Shown here: piece after piece, positions 49,091 through 57,961 of the stretch
Numbering within the stretch: position 1 is the first letter of the stretch
How the letters are laid out: the number at the start of each line of letters is the position of its first letter
Origin: Bog-473 sp963807675
GTDB lineage: Bacteria; Actinomycetota; Acidimicrobiia; Acidimicrobiales; RAAP-2
Assembly (NCBI GenBank): GCA_963807675.1
Contig: CAWECP010000003.1
Coordinates: 372,001 to 436,000 of the forward strand
DNA length: 64,000 nucleotides
Direction of reading: 5' to 3'
The notes under the pieces: model-generated
Seen by the model: only the letters and a program-made list of their open reading frames with translations
Told to the model about the DNA's origin: nothing
The model's database searches: none
Program-made: the position numbers and the translations under genes

Positions 49091-50370
49091 GACGTCCCCC
49101 CCAGCAACTGGTCGATGATGCCGCCGATGGTGGTGGGCTTGGACGTGTCCGGCTGGCCGATCATGCCGTAGGCCTGGTTGGCCGCGGCCTGGCCGGCGCT
49201 GGCGGCGGCCGCGGTGGGCGGGCTCGAGGTGGCGGCGGCCGAGGGCGTGGTCGAAGACGGGCTCTGCAGCGCGTTGAACGTGGCCAGCTCGGAGGAGCAG
49301 TCGAAAGCGGAGCCGCTGCCGGCCAGGGCCTGCTGAATGGGCTGCAGGAACGACATGCCTCCCGTCGGCGGTGCGATGAGGTTGCACACGAGGCTGTTCA
49401 CGTCGCTGAAGAGGATGAAGGTGTTGAAGTAGGCGTACGTGCTGCCGTCAGGCAGCGTGTTCAGCCCGGAGGCGCCCTGGGCGATCTTCTGGAAGTAGTG
49501 GTACGCCCCCTGGACGACCTGGCCGATCTCGCCCTGCTGTGCCAGCAGCACCCGCGACACGTTGTCGCCGGACTGCAGGATGGTGACGATGTCGGGGTGG
49601 TAGGTCGCGAGCAGGTCGGCCAACCGGTTGGAGAACGGGATCAGGGTGTTGAGGAGGTTCTCGTAATCGGTCTCCTCCGCGTTGAACGACGGCAGCCCCT
49701 GGTTGATCTCCGCGTTGAGGTCGTTGAGGTCGGCGGCCGCAGGTGCGGTGGCCTGGGCGAACTTGGCAAAGGAGTCCAGGGCGAGGATCTGCGCGTTGAC
49801 CGTGTTGTCGAGAAGCCCCGCCAGCTGCGTGCCGGCGTCGATGGAGGCGGCGATCTTTGGCCCCTCGCCCTCGGACGCCTCGGACAGCTCGCCCAGGACC
49901 GTGGAGAGGTGGTTGGTGTCGATCTCGTTGAGGAGCGGCGTGGCGGCCGCGAAGAGGTCGCCCAGCTCGTCGCTGCTCATGGTGTGGGCGAAGGACCCCC
50001 CCGGCGCCAGGTAGGGACCGGCGTCCGAGTTCTCATGGGGTGTCGAGATGGCGACCTGCTCGGCGCCGAACAGGTTCACCGGCTCGATGGTGGCGGTGGC
50101 GCTGGCCGGCACGTGGAACGACGGCTCTATGAGCACGGCCACCTCGGCCTGGTTCTGGTGGAGTGAGATGGTCGAGACCCGGCCGATCTGCACGCCGCGG
50201 AAGACGACGGCAGAGCCCGGGTTGAGGCCCTCGCCGGCGCTGGGGAAGGTGCCGGCGAGCTTGTAGTCGCCGGCGAAGTCGCCATTGGCCAGGCGCACGA
50301 GCGTGACGGTGCCGAAGACGAGGCCCACGACCACGACCAGGACGACGAGGACGCGGACCAACCTGATCAT
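49087..50370 (-). CDS. mceA: Mce family protein, MceA position
   Basis: 427 residues. MIRLVRVLVVLVVVVGLVFG is the membrane helix, followed by the MCE domain (NPGSAVVFRGVQIGRVSTIS) and the helical needle domain; the C-terminal tail is Ser/Ala/Thr-rich. First MCE-domain gene after the two permease genes, as in all mce operons. The start ATG at 50370 overlaps the yrbEB stop by four bases. Confidence 0.88.
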   Translation of the reverse strand: MIRLVRVLVVLVVVVGLVFGTVTLVRLANGDFAGDYKLAGTFPSAGEGLNPGSAVVFRGVQIGRVSTISLHQNQAEVAVLIEPSFHVPASATATIEPVNLFGAEQVAISTPHENSDAGPYLAPGGSFAHTMSSDELGDLFAAATPLLNEIDTNHLSTVLGELSEASEGEGPKIAASIDAGTQLAGLLDNTVNAQILALDSFAKFAQATAPAAADLNDLNAEINQGLPSFNAEETDYENLLNTLIPFSNRLADLLATYHPDIVTILQSGDNVSRVLLAQQGEIGQVVQGAYHYFQKIAQGASGLNTLPDGSTYAYFNTFILFSDVNSLVCNLIAPPTGGMSFLQPIQQALAGSGSAFDCSSELATFNALQSPSSTTPSAAATSSPPTAAAASAGQAAANQAYGMIGQPDTSKPTTIGGIIDQLLGGTS

Positions 50371-51248
50371 CCGACCAACCTCGCCGTCGCGTTGACGCCG
50401 CCGAAAAGGATCAACGACATGAAGAGGTTGACGACCACGACGAGGATGATGGAGAGCCGGATGGCCCGCCCGGCCGCCACGCCCACGCCGGCCGGGCCGC
50501 CGGTGGCGTTGTAGCCGTAGTAGCAGTGCACGAAGGTGACGATGACGGCGAAAACCATCGCCTTGAGGAACGAGTAAAAGATGTCGAGCGGCGGCAGGTA
50601 CAGCCGGAAGTAGTGCGTGTACGTGCCGGTGGAGAGGCCGAAGAACTTGGTCACGACCAGCTCGGAGGCGAGGTAGCTGGCGAAGAGGGCAGCCAGGTAC
50701 AGCGGGATCATGGTGATCAGCGCGGCCCATACCCGCGTCGCGACGAGGTAAACGACGCTGTTGACTCCCATGACCTCGAGCGCATCGATCTCGTCGGAGA
50801 TGCGCATGGCCCCGAGCTGCGCGGTGAAGCCGGCGCCCACCTGGGCGGCGAGCGCCACGCCGGCCACCAGCGGGGTGATCTCGCGGGTGTTGGCCAGCGA
50901 CGTGATGACACCGGTGAACGCCTGCGCCCCGATCTGCTGCAGGCCGTTGAACCCCTCGAGGCCGACCTCGGTCCCCGTGAAGAAGGCGATCGACGTGACG
51001 ACGAAGAACATGCCGCCGCCCACGATGAGCGCGCCTGACCCCAAGGTGATGTCCGACATCAGGACCAAGATCTCTTTGGGATAGCGCAGGGCGCGAGGCA
51101 GCGCCTTCAAGGTGCGCACGTAGAACTTCAGCTGCGCGTAGAAGCCGTCGAACGCGCCGAGCACGGCGTCGCCCGTACCGACGACGGCCTTGCCGGCCGA
51201 AGCGAGCGCAGATGGCTCCGACGGCCGTACCGGGGCGTCGATCGCCAT
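50367..51248 (-). CDS. yrbEB: YrbE/MlaE-type permease B of the Mce transporter
   Basis: 293-residue permease with MlaE fold. Helices include ITLGSGALIVGGGMFFVVTS and LVAGVALAAQVGAGFTAQLG, followed by the family loop MRISDEIDALEVMGVNSVVY, where the coupling helix meets the ATPase. The C-terminus ends in LFMSLILFGGVNATARLVG. The ATG at 51248 overlaps the yrbEA stop by one base. Confidence 0.92.
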   Translation of the reverse strand: MAIDAPVRPSEPSALASAGKAVVGTGDAVLGAFDGFYAQLKFYVRTLKALPRALRYPKEILVLMSDITLGSGALIVGGGMFFVVTSIAFFTGTEVGLEGFNGLQQIGAQAFTGVITSLANTREITPLVAGVALAAQVGAGFTAQLGAMRISDEIDALEVMGVNSVVYLVATRVWAALITMIPLYLAALFASYLASELVVTKFFGLSTGTYTHYFRLYLPPLDIFYSFLKAMVFAVIVTFVHCYYGYNATGGPAGVGVAAGRAIRLSIILVVVVNLFMSLILFGGVNATARLVG

Positions 51249-52174
51249 CAGATGCCCTTCTGCGGAATGAAGTTGAAGTAGAAGACGGTCAGGAGGAAGT
51301 TCACGAAGAAGGAGAGGATGAACGTGATGACGACGGCCTGGTTCACGGCGTCGCCCACCCCCTTCGGTCCGCTCTTGCAGTAGAGGCCCTTGTAACAGGC
51401 GACCATGGCGGCGATGAAGCCGAAGAGGGCTGCCTTCACCAGCGCAATGGCCAGGTCGGCCAGCTGGCTCAACTCGCTGAAGGTGGCGAAGAAGCTGGAC
51501 GAGGTGATGTGGATGGCGTGCGTGCCGAACCAAAGGCCGCCGGCGATGCCGGCGACGCTGACCACCGCGTCGAGCAGGACGGCGACGAGCGTGGCAGCTA
51601 GCAGTCGGGGCAGCACCAGGCGGTGCAACGGATTGACGCCCATGACCTCCATGGCGCTGATTTCGTCTCGGATGCGACGCGAGCCGAGGTCGGCACACAT
51701 GGCCGACCCGCCGGCACCGGCGATGAGCAGCGCGGTGGCTACGGGCGCCTGCTCGCGCACGACGGCCAGCACCATGGCTGCGCCCAGCTGCGACTGGGCG
51801 CCGATCTGCTGGAGCAGCGAGCCCACCTCGAGCGCGATGACCATGCCGAACGGGATGGACAGCAGGATGAGAGGCAGCGTGGTGACCCGGGCCAGGAACC
51901 AGCACTGGTCGAAGAACTCGCTCATGGGTACGCCCTTGAGCGGGGCCTGGCGCAGCGCCTCGAAGGCGGTGGCGAACATGTTCCCCGTCTCGCGGACGGT
52001 CGAGGCGATCTTCCCGTCCTCGGTCAGCGGACGGCTCGGCCTGGGCAGCACGGCCACGGCCCTCTCGGGACGCCCGCTCGGGGTGCCGAGCCGACGGGCC
52101 ATTTCGGCGCGGGTCAGTGCGTCGGAGTCCTGGCTGGCCGTACGGGGAGGAGTGACGCCATTCGAGTCACCCAT
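51248..52174 (-). CDS. yrbEA: YrbE/MlaE-type permease A of the Mce transporter
   Basis: First gene of the mce operon. The 308-residue product has a charged N-terminal extension of about 60 residues, then the MlaE core: LPLILLSIPFGMVIALEVGS, APVATALLIAGAGGSAMCAD, SRRIRDEISAMEVMGVNPLH and a last helix ILSFFVNFLLTVFYFNFIP. ATG 52174 is chosen; an in-frame TTG at about 52186 is better spaced from a GGGGGG ribosome site and is an alternative. Confidence 0.9.
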   Translation of the reverse strand: MGDSNGVTPPRTASQDSDALTRAEMARRLGTPSGRPERAVAVLPRPSRPLTEDGKIASTVRETGNMFATAFEALRQAPLKGVPMSEFFDQCWFLARVTTLPLILLSIPFGMVIALEVGSLLQQIGAQSQLGAAMVLAVVREQAPVATALLIAGAGGSAMCADLGSRRIRDEISAMEVMGVNPLHRLVLPRLLAATLVAVLLDAVVSVAGIAGGLWFGTHAIHITSSSFFATFSELSQLADLAIALVKAALFGFIAAMVACYKGLYCKSGPKGVGDAVNQAVVITFILSFFVNFLLTVFYFNFIPQKGI

Positions 52175-52183
52175 TTCAGCCAA

Positions 52184-52533
52184 GACGTGTCCCCCCTTTC
52201 CGAGGCCTCCGTATGAACGCGGTCCAACCAGGGCGGCCGTTCCCCCGTTCACATCCTTGAAATGAAAAACGGGAGGCCCTACGTGACCTTGCGGTAACCC
52301 GGCCTGGTCGCGGGTCGTATGCAGCGGAAACAGCCGTGAGCGCCGATTCGAGGCCGAACATTCGTACTACTCTTTTGCAATGCCTATTTTCGCCGAGTAT
52401 CAACCCCCATTTACTCTTGCAACCCGCCGTTGTGAGAAAATTAGGAATTCCGGGGTTTCGAAAAGAGGTGAGACCCAGGCATAATGCAGGATCTCCGCCG
52501 GGGGAGTACAGTGGCGGTTGGAGGGACGGGACA
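52184..52533. promoter_or_regulatory. Divergent control region of the mce operon and the sigma gene
   Basis: No gene lies here. GC is clearly lower, above all from 52350 to 52450. Two copies of a direct repeat, TACTCTT...GCAA, stand at 52368-52380 and 52412-52422. The first TTGCAA is 17 bases ahead of TATCAA, a possible -35/-10 pair reading towards the sigma gene. A ribosome site GGAGGG at about 52520 precedes the sigma TTG start. Confidence 0.4.
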
Positions 52534-54220
52534 TTGGCGCTACGCCAGGAAGAGCTGACAAGCCTTTGCGACGACGTCGACCTGGATCGCGATCGCGCGC
52601 TCGTCGAACGTTGCCAGGCCGGTGACTCTGCTGCGTTCGGCAACCTCTATGCCGCGCTACTACGAGCGCCTCCTTCGCTTCTGCATGCGACGTCTCAACG
52701 ACCGTCACGAGGCAGAGGACGCGGCCCAAGAGGCATTCGCTCGTGCCTGGAAGGCGCTCCCCCGCTTTGCCGGTGAGCGTCGCTTCTACCCGTGGCTCAC
52801 CGTCATCGCAGGCAACATCTGCACCGACATGTTGCGGCGTCGCTCCCGCAGCACCCCTACCGACGACATGGAGCTCACGGCGCAGCAACCCGTGGGCGCC
52901 GTCGTCGACGACACCTCCGAGGAACTGGTGCTGGCCGCAGTCGACGGCGAGCTGGTCAACCGCGCGCTCGATCGACTCTCCGTGCGCCACCGCCATGTCC
53001 TCGCCATGCGCGAGGGATCGGGGTGGACCTATCAGCAGATCGCGGACCACGAGGGCGTGGAGATCGGCACCATCGAGACGCTGCTGTGGCGGGCCCGCCA
53101 GGCTCTCAAGCGCGAGTTCGCCGTCGTCTCCGAGTCGAACGGCGCCCTCGCCGGCTTCCTGATTGCGACCGTTGCACTGTTCCGCCGCATCGCGTTCCGC
53201 GTTGCGCACCGCAGCGCGACCGTGCAGCAACAGGCCGGCGGCGCTTCCGGAGGGTTCGGGTTGCGCAATGCGTTCGCCGGTATTGCGGTTGCTGGCGCAG
53301 CAGTTGCGGCAGCACTGATCGCTCCCCACGCGTTGTCGTCGAACAGCAGCAAGCCGACTTTGGTCGCACCCGCCAGTTCTGCTCTCGCCGCGCCCCCGCT
53401 GGCACTCGTCGGCGCCAACAGCCCCGGTGGTTCTGGAGGCGGCGCGACCAGCAGCACGGGCGACTCCGCGCTGTCCGGTGGCACCAGCAACGGATCGTCG
53501 TCGAGCTCAGGGGTCGGCGGCTCGGTCATCGGTACCGCCAAGAATGCCGGCGGCGGCGCGAGCTCGGTGATCGGCGGCCTGAGCGGTGGTCTGACGGGCG
53601 GCTCGAGCGGCGGCGCGAGCGGCGGCGTGAGCGGCCTGACGAACGGGCTCACCCAGGCGACGACTGACCTCGGCAACACGGTCGGCAAGACGGTCGGCGG
53701 CGTCACTGGCGGCGTGACCGGCGGTCCGAACGGGACGGTCGGCGGCGTGACCGGAGGGGTCACCAGCGGTGTGAACAAGACGGTGGGCGGCGTGACCGGC
53801 GGCGTGACCAGCGGCGTCACCGGAGGGGTGACCAGCGGTGTGAACAAGACGGTCGGCGGCGTGACCGGAGGGGTCACCAGCGGTGTGAACAAGACGGTCG
53901 GCGGCGTGACGGGCAACAGCGGGCTGGGTAGCACGGTCGGCGGCGTGACCGGCAACAGTGGGCTGGGTAGCACGGTCAGCGGCGTGACCGGCGCCGTGGG
54001 CGGTTCGCTCAGCGGCGTGACCCAGACCGTAGGGGGCCTCCTCGGCGGGAGCACCAGCGGCTCGACGACTCCGACCACGCCGACGATTCCGACCACGCCG
54101 ACGATTCCGACGACTCCGACGATTCCGAAGACTCCGACGACGCCGACCACTTCGGCTACGACGACCACAACGGCGCCTTCGGTGCTGGGCGGCCTGGGCA
54201 GCACGCTGAAGGGGCTGTAG
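52534..54220 (+). CDS. ECF sigma factor fused to a membrane helix and a repetitive tail, one frameshift
   Basis: Region 2 reads ERLLRFCMRRLNDRHEAEDA then AFARAWKALPRF, with the DNA-melting WLTVIAGNICTDMLRRRSRS. Region 4 reads DRLSVRHRHVLAMREGSGWT, YQQIADHEGVEIGTIETLLW and RARQALKREF. So it is an ECF sigma factor. It does not stop there: a helix (GIAVAGAAVAAALIAPHAL) is followed by about 320 residues of Gly/Ser/Val/Thr repeats (TVGGVTGGVTSGVNK units) and a TPTIPTTP tail, presumably outside the membrane. The start TTG 52534 follows a GGAGGG site; the frame changes near 52653, where removing one base gives LYARYYERLLRF. No separate anti-sigma gene adjoins, so the tail may control sigma release. 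It lies between the divergent mce operon and mceG. Confidence 0.8.
53690..54000 (+). repeat. Tandem 45-bp and 39-bp coding repeats
   Basis: Units of about 45 bp encode TVGGVTGGVTSGVNK, three to four copies, followed by two 39-bp units encoding TVGGVTGNSGLGS. The copies are nearly identical at the DNA level, which implies recent duplication or gene conversion. Confidence 0.85.
54066..54160 (+). repeat. Thr/Pro/Ile microsatellite tail
   Basis: Short units ACGCCGACGATTCCG and ACTCCGACGATTCCG, 15 bp each, repeat about five times and encode TPTIPTTPTIP. Pro/Thr-rich stretches of this kind usually cross cell walls. Confidence 0.7.
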
Positions 54221-54279
54221 CAGCCCGGGAGCGACGAAGGCGGGGCGCAAGCCCGGCCCGGGGCCCGGGTTCTCCGTAT

Positions 54280-55218
54280 ATGGACACCCAACAGCAGGAT
54301 GCGTTGCAACCCTGGGTGGCGCCCGGAGAGCCCATCATCTCGCTGCGAGGGGTGACCAAGTCGTTTGGTTCCCACACGGTCCTCGAGGACATCACCTTCG
54401 ACGTCCCCAAGGGCCGGATCACCGCCATCCTCGGCCCATCGGGAACGGGGAAGTCGGTGCTGCTGAAGAACATCCTCGGGCTACTCAGGCCCGAGCGCGG
54501 TGAGATCTGGGTCGATGGCGACCAGATCGTCGGCTTGCGCGAGAAGCGGCTCTACGAGGTCCGCAAGAAGTTCGGTGTGCTGTTCCAGGACGGGGCTCTG
54601 TTCGGGTCGATGAACCTCTACGACAACATCGCCTTCCCTTTGCGCGAGCACACGCGCAAGAACGAGGCGGAGATCCGTGAGCTCGTGTACCGCAACGCAG
54701 AGCTGGTCGGCCTCATGGACCACCTCAAGAAGCTCCCCGGCGAGGTCTCGGGCGGCATGAAGAAGCGAGCCGGGCTGGCGCGGGCCATGGTGACCGAGCC
54801 CGAGATCGTCCTCTTCGACGAGCCCGACTCGGGATTGGACCCCGTGCGTGTGGCCTACCTGGACGAGCTGGTGGTCACCGCACAGAGGGAGACCGGAGCC
54901 ACGTTCTTCATCATCACGCACAACATCTCGTCGGTGATGCGCACGGCGGAGTACATGGGCGTCCTGTTCCGCTCGAACCTGGTGAAGTTCGCCAGCAAGC
55001 CCGAGATGCTGGCGTCGGACAACCCGATCATCAAGCAATTCCTGGCCGGCGAGCCCGAAGGGCCCATCGGCATGGACGAAATGGCCGACTCGGGCCAAGA
55101 CACCAGCAAGTTCATCGAGGGCGACACCGCCGCGCTGGAGTTCGGGCCGCTGGCCCGACCCGGCGAGTCCGCACTGACCGCCCGCGCGCCGTCGGACCAG
55201 TCCGTCCCGCCTGCCTAG
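54280..55218 (+). CDS. mceG: Mce transporter ATPase (MceG/Mkl, MlaF-like)
   Basis: A 312-residue ABC ATPase of the MlaF type that powers Mce import. Walker A is LGPSGTGKSVLLKNILGLL, the Q-loop VLFQDGALFGSMNLYDNIA, the signature VSGGMKKRAGLARAM and Walker B VLFDEPDSGLDPVR, followed by THNISSVMRTAEY. The C-terminal 60 residues extend the fold, as in MceG. Mycobacterial mceG is far from the mce operons; here it is beside one, on the opposite strand. ATG 54280 is used. Confidence 0.92.
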   Translation: MDTQQQDALQPWVAPGEPIISLRGVTKSFGSHTVLEDITFDVPKGRITAILGPSGTGKSVLLKNILGLLRPERGEIWVDGDQIVGLREKRLYEVRKKFGVLFQDGALFGSMNLYDNIAFPLREHTRKNEAEIRELVYRNAELVGLMDHLKKLPGEVSGGMKKRAGLARAMVTEPEIVLFDEPDSGLDPVRVAYLDELVVTAQRETGATFFIITHNISSVMRTAEYMGVLFRSNLVKFASKPEMLASDNPIIKQFLAGEPEGPIGMDEMADSGQDTSKFIEGDTAALEFGPLARPGESALTARAPSDQSVPPA

Positions 55219-55225
55219 ACGAGAA

Positions 55226-55266
55226 ACGCCGCCGGCCCGGGTGGTGCGGCCCGGAACCAGCGGCGT
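55226..55266. terminator. Hairpin between convergent mceG and glnII
   Basis: ACGCCGC near 55227 pairs with GCGGCGT near 55260, with an inner GC-rich loop. Its place between two convergent stops (55218 and 55283) makes a shared terminator likely. The stem has a bulge and no T run. Confidence 0.4.
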
Positions 55267-55282
55267 CCTCGAACGGCAGGGC

Positions 55283-56293
55283 TCAGTCGCCGGCGGCGGC
55301 TCCGCACACGGTCTCGACCAGCAGTCGGCTCACCACGTAGGGGTCCATGTTGGCGTTCGGCCGACGGTCCTCGATCCACCCCTTTTTGTTCTTGGCCGTC
55401 TGCCACGGGATCCGGATGGACGCACCACGGTCCGACGTGCCGTAGCTGAACGTCGAGTAGTGGGCCGTCTCGTGGGCGCCGGTGAGGCGGTTCTCGATGC
55501 CGATGCCGTAGTTGGCCACGTGCTCATCGACGCGCTTCCCGAGCGCCTCGCAGCCGGCCACGATGGCATCCCAACCCCCGTCCTCGCGCATGGCCTTGGT
55601 TGAGAAGTTCGTGTGCGCGCCGGCACCGTTCCAGTCGCCGAGCACCGGCTTGGGCTCGAGAGTGGCGTACACGTCGAACTCCTCGGCGATGCGGAAGAGC
55701 AGCCAGCGCGCCGTCCAGAGCTGGTCGCCGATGAGCGGCGGCGGGAGGATCCCGATCTGGAACTCCCACTGCCCCATCATCACTTCGGCGTTGGTGCCCT
55801 CAATGCCGAGGCCGGCCTTCAGGCACGCCGCCGTGTGGCGCTCGACAATGGCGCGGCCGGGCATCTTGTCTCCGCCGACGCCGCAGTAGTACGGCCCCTG
55901 TGGCGCGGGGAAACCGGCCTCGGGCCAGCCCAAGGGACGGCCGAACTGGAAGAAGGTGTACTCCTGCTCAATGCCGAACCACGGCTCGTAGGCGGCGTAC
56001 TTCTCGGCCATCTCCACGCAGGCGCGGCGGGTGTTGGTGGGATGCGGCGTCATGTCGGTGAGCAGCACCTCGCACATGACGAGCTTGTCGTTCTGGCCCC
56101 GCAGCGGGTCGGGGCAGACGAACACGGGCTGCAACACGCAGTCTGAGTCGCTCCCCTCGGCCTGGTTGGTGCTCGAGCCGTCGAATCCCCAGATCGGGGG
56201 CTCCTTGCCGTCCTCCACGATCTTCGTCTTGCTACGAAGCAGCGGACTCGGTTCGGTCCCGTCGATCCAGATGTACTCGGCCTGATAGCTCAT
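55283..56293 (-). CDS. glnII: Glutamine synthetase type II
   Basis: The 336-residue protein is the eukaryote-like GSII, which makes glutamine from glutamate, ammonia and ATP. Features are YIWIDGTEPSPLLRSKTKI, WGFDGSSTNQAEGSDSDCVL (glutamate and metal region), WFGIEQEYTFF, GDWNGAGAHTNFSTKAMRE (ATP loop), HYSTFSYGTSDRGASIRIP, and EDRRPNANMDPYVVSRLLV with catalytic residues. Length is normal for GSII. A GSI is expected elsewhere. It starts with ATG at 56293. Confidence 0.95.
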   Translation of the reverse strand: MSYQAEYIWIDGTEPSPLLRSKTKIVEDGKEPPIWGFDGSSTNQAEGSDSDCVLQPVFVCPDPLRGQNDKLVMCEVLLTDMTPHPTNTRRACVEMAEKYAAYEPWFGIEQEYTFFQFGRPLGWPEAGFPAPQGPYYCGVGGDKMPGRAIVERHTAACLKAGLGIEGTNAEVMMGQWEFQIGILPPPLIGDQLWTARWLLFRIAEEFDVYATLEPKPVLGDWNGAGAHTNFSTKAMREDGGWDAIVAGCEALGKRVDEHVANYGIGIENRLTGAHETAHYSTFSYGTSDRGASIRIPWQTAKNKKGWIEDRRPNANMDPYVVSRLLVETVCGAAAGD

Positions 56294-56516
56294 CGACTCT
56301 CCTGTGTTCCCCTTTGGTGTTCACGCGGGTGGGGCGACCACACCCGCGTCCATGGTCGCCGGACCTTATTTCGCCGCCGTATCGGTTATGTGAACCGACG
56401 ATGAACTCCGCTGCGCGGGTGGCTCGGAGGCCTCTACGCCCTGGTGATCCGGCCCGTTTGGCCACCGTATCGAAGGCCCGAACGCCCGAGCGCACCATCT
56501 GACCCGGGACGCGAAA

Positions 56517-56550
56517 GAGGGCTGGATCAGATCTCGCTGATCCAGCCCTC
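56517..56550 (-). terminator. Strong hairpin terminator of the flp genes
   Basis: A perfect 14-bp inverted repeat, GAGGGCTGGATCAG and CTGATCCAGCCCTC, with a 6-base loop. Read on the minus strand it ends in CTCTTTC. It lies 63 bases after the flp1 stop and 220 bases before glnII, so it most likely ends pilin transcription. Confidence 0.75.
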
Positions 56551-56612
56551 CCCGTTGCCACCCAGGCAACCTGGCCACCTCCGAAGAAGTGGCCGCGTTC
56601 TGTGTTCCTGCG

Positions 56613-56840
56613 CTAGCAGGAGGCGCTGTTCAGGCCGCCAACGCAGGTGTTGGCCTGACCGAAAAGGCCCGAGATGCCTCCACCGAGTGCAGCAACCGCA
56701 ACAACGGCCACCACCGCGATCAGTCCGACCAGCAGCGCGTACTCCACCATGGAGGCGCCCCGCTCGGTGCGTGCCCGTTCAAACAACGTCGTGTGCAGCC
56801 CGCGGACTGCCACGAATGCGTTGATGAAAATCTCTGCCAT
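56613..56840 (-). CDS. flp: Flp/Fap-type IVb pilin, copy 1
   Basis: A 75-residue pilin precursor. A basic leader (ERARTERG) ends at the prepilin peptidase site G-ASMVEY; Glu at +5 and Tyr follow as in Flp pilins, then a continuous hydrophobic helix (ALLVGLIAVVAVVAVAALGG). The mature end has two Cys (NTCVGGLNSASC) that could form a disulfide. It differs from the upstream copy mainly in the leader and at a few core residues. ATG 56840 follows GGGGAG. Confidence 0.9.
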   Translation of the reverse strand: MAEIFINAFVAVRGLHTTLFERARTERGASMVEYALLVGLIAVVAVVAVAALGGGISGLFGQANTCVGGLNSASC

Positions 56841-57133
56841 TTGATTGCTCCCCTCTTGCCCCGCACGAGACGCCGCTCGCCGGAACTTGCTCCTCATCTG
56901 AAGCATCGGTCATTGCGGGACGAGAATCCATGGGGCTTTTTGCCCATTGTTCCTGCGTGTCGGCTGTGTCCGATGTTGATGCTGTACGCAGACGACTCCG
57001 CGGAAGAAACCCCGAACCGACAGTGGGCTGGGCCGACCGAGGCCGACCCAGCCCAACCGTCATCCCATTTGGGAAGGGGGAATTTTCCCGTAGGGAATCG
57101 TTGCGCAGCTCGCTAGCGGCGGAACCGCTCCGG

Positions 57134-57361
57134 CTAGCAGGAGGCGCTGTTCAGGCCACCCACGCAGGTGTTGGCCTGACCGAACAGACCCTTGATGCCC
57201 CCACCGAGCGCAGCCACCGCGACAACGGCCACGACCGCGATCAGACCGACGAGGAGCGCATACTCCACCATCGACGCGCCACGCTCGGTCCGCGCACGCT
57301 CAAGCAGGTTGGCGTGAAATCCGCGCACTGCGAAGAACACGTTGAGAAACAGCTCAGTCAT
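57134..57361 (-). CDS. flp: Flp/Fap-type IVb pilin, copy 2
   Basis: The same length and design as the other copy: leader ending ERARTERG, processing site before ASMVEY, hydrophobic helix and terminal NTCVGGLNSASC. The mature parts differ by only one residue (GIKGLFGQ versus GISGLFGQ). It lies upstream of copy 1 in the direction of transcription, with a clear ribosome site (GGAGGGG). A dyad site lies about 95-115 bases before its start. Confidence 0.9.
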   Translation of the reverse strand: MTELFLNVFFAVRGFHANLLERARTERGASMVEYALLVGLIAVVAVVAVAALGGGIKGLFGQANTCVGGLNSASC

Positions 57362-57453
57362 TTGTAATTCCCCTCCTAAGTCTCCATCGGTCCCGGGCGG
57401 TTACCCGAAGCCATTTGGAGTTCCCACCACATTGTCGGCAAGCTAAATCAGCA

Positions 57454-57474
57454 GTTCCATAGGCTTTATGGACC
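57454..57474 (-). promoter_or_regulatory. Dyad operator-like site upstream of the flp genes
   Basis: On the minus strand it reads GGTCCATA, a 5-base centre, then TATGGAAC: an inverted repeat of TCCATA with TATGGA. Sixteen of 21 positions match the site at 63854. It lies between the LuxR-type gene and flp copy 2. Confidence 0.5.
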
Positions 57475-57487
57475 AATTGCGAGGGGA

Positions 57488-57961
57488 CTATTCGATGGTG
57501 ACGAGACCCATGACGACGGCGCGGACCAGGGCGTGGGTGCGGTTGGTCACGTCGAGCTTCTGGAAGATGGCGGCCAGGTGGTTCTTGGTGGTCTTCGGGC
57601 TGATGTACAGCCGCTGGGAGATCTCACCGTTGGTGGCACCCTCAGCCAGCAGCTGGAGCACCTCGAGCTCCCGTTGGGTCAGCGACCACGGACCCCATTG
57701 CCGATCGTCCTCACGCGAGGGAGTCGCCACATCGGGGTCGCGGTAATCGTCGTCCGCCTCGCTGGACAGGTCCGGCTCCCCGTAGAGGGTGAGCGACGCC
57801 TTCGCACCATGGACGCTCTCACCGCGGTGGACCGTCGTGCAGACCGACGGACCCGACACGGACACCTGCGAGTAGAAGGTCCACTCCGGCTCCGCCCCGA
57901 TTGGGCCGGACGTCGCGATCGGCGTCTGTGGCCACAGGATCGCCGAAGCTTCGTTGGCCAT
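57488..57961 (-). CDS. LuxR/NarL-type transcriptional regulator without receiver domain
   Basis: A 157-residue protein. The last 65 residues are a LuxR helix-turn-helix: WSLTQRELEVLQLLAEGATN, GEISQRLYISPKTTKNHLAA, IFQKLDVTNRTHALVRA. The first 90 residues have no phosphoacceptor domain and no recognised fold. It sits inside the pilus locus between tadC and flp copy 2, so pilus gene control is likely. ATG 57961 follows GGGGGGAGAGGGA closely; an in-frame start at 58039 is possible. Confidence 0.85.
   Translation of the reverse strand: MANEASAILWPQTPIATSGPIGAEPEWTFYSQVSVSGPSVCTTVHRGESVHGAKASLTLYGEPDLSSEADDDYRDPDVATPSREDDRQWGPWSLTQRELEVLQLLAEGATNGEISQRLYISPKTTKNHLAAIFQKLDVTNRTHALVRAVVMGLVTIE

Noticed and set aside
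53690..54160. CRISPR array
   Set aside because: The repeats are in-frame coding units without unique spacers, and no cas gene is near.
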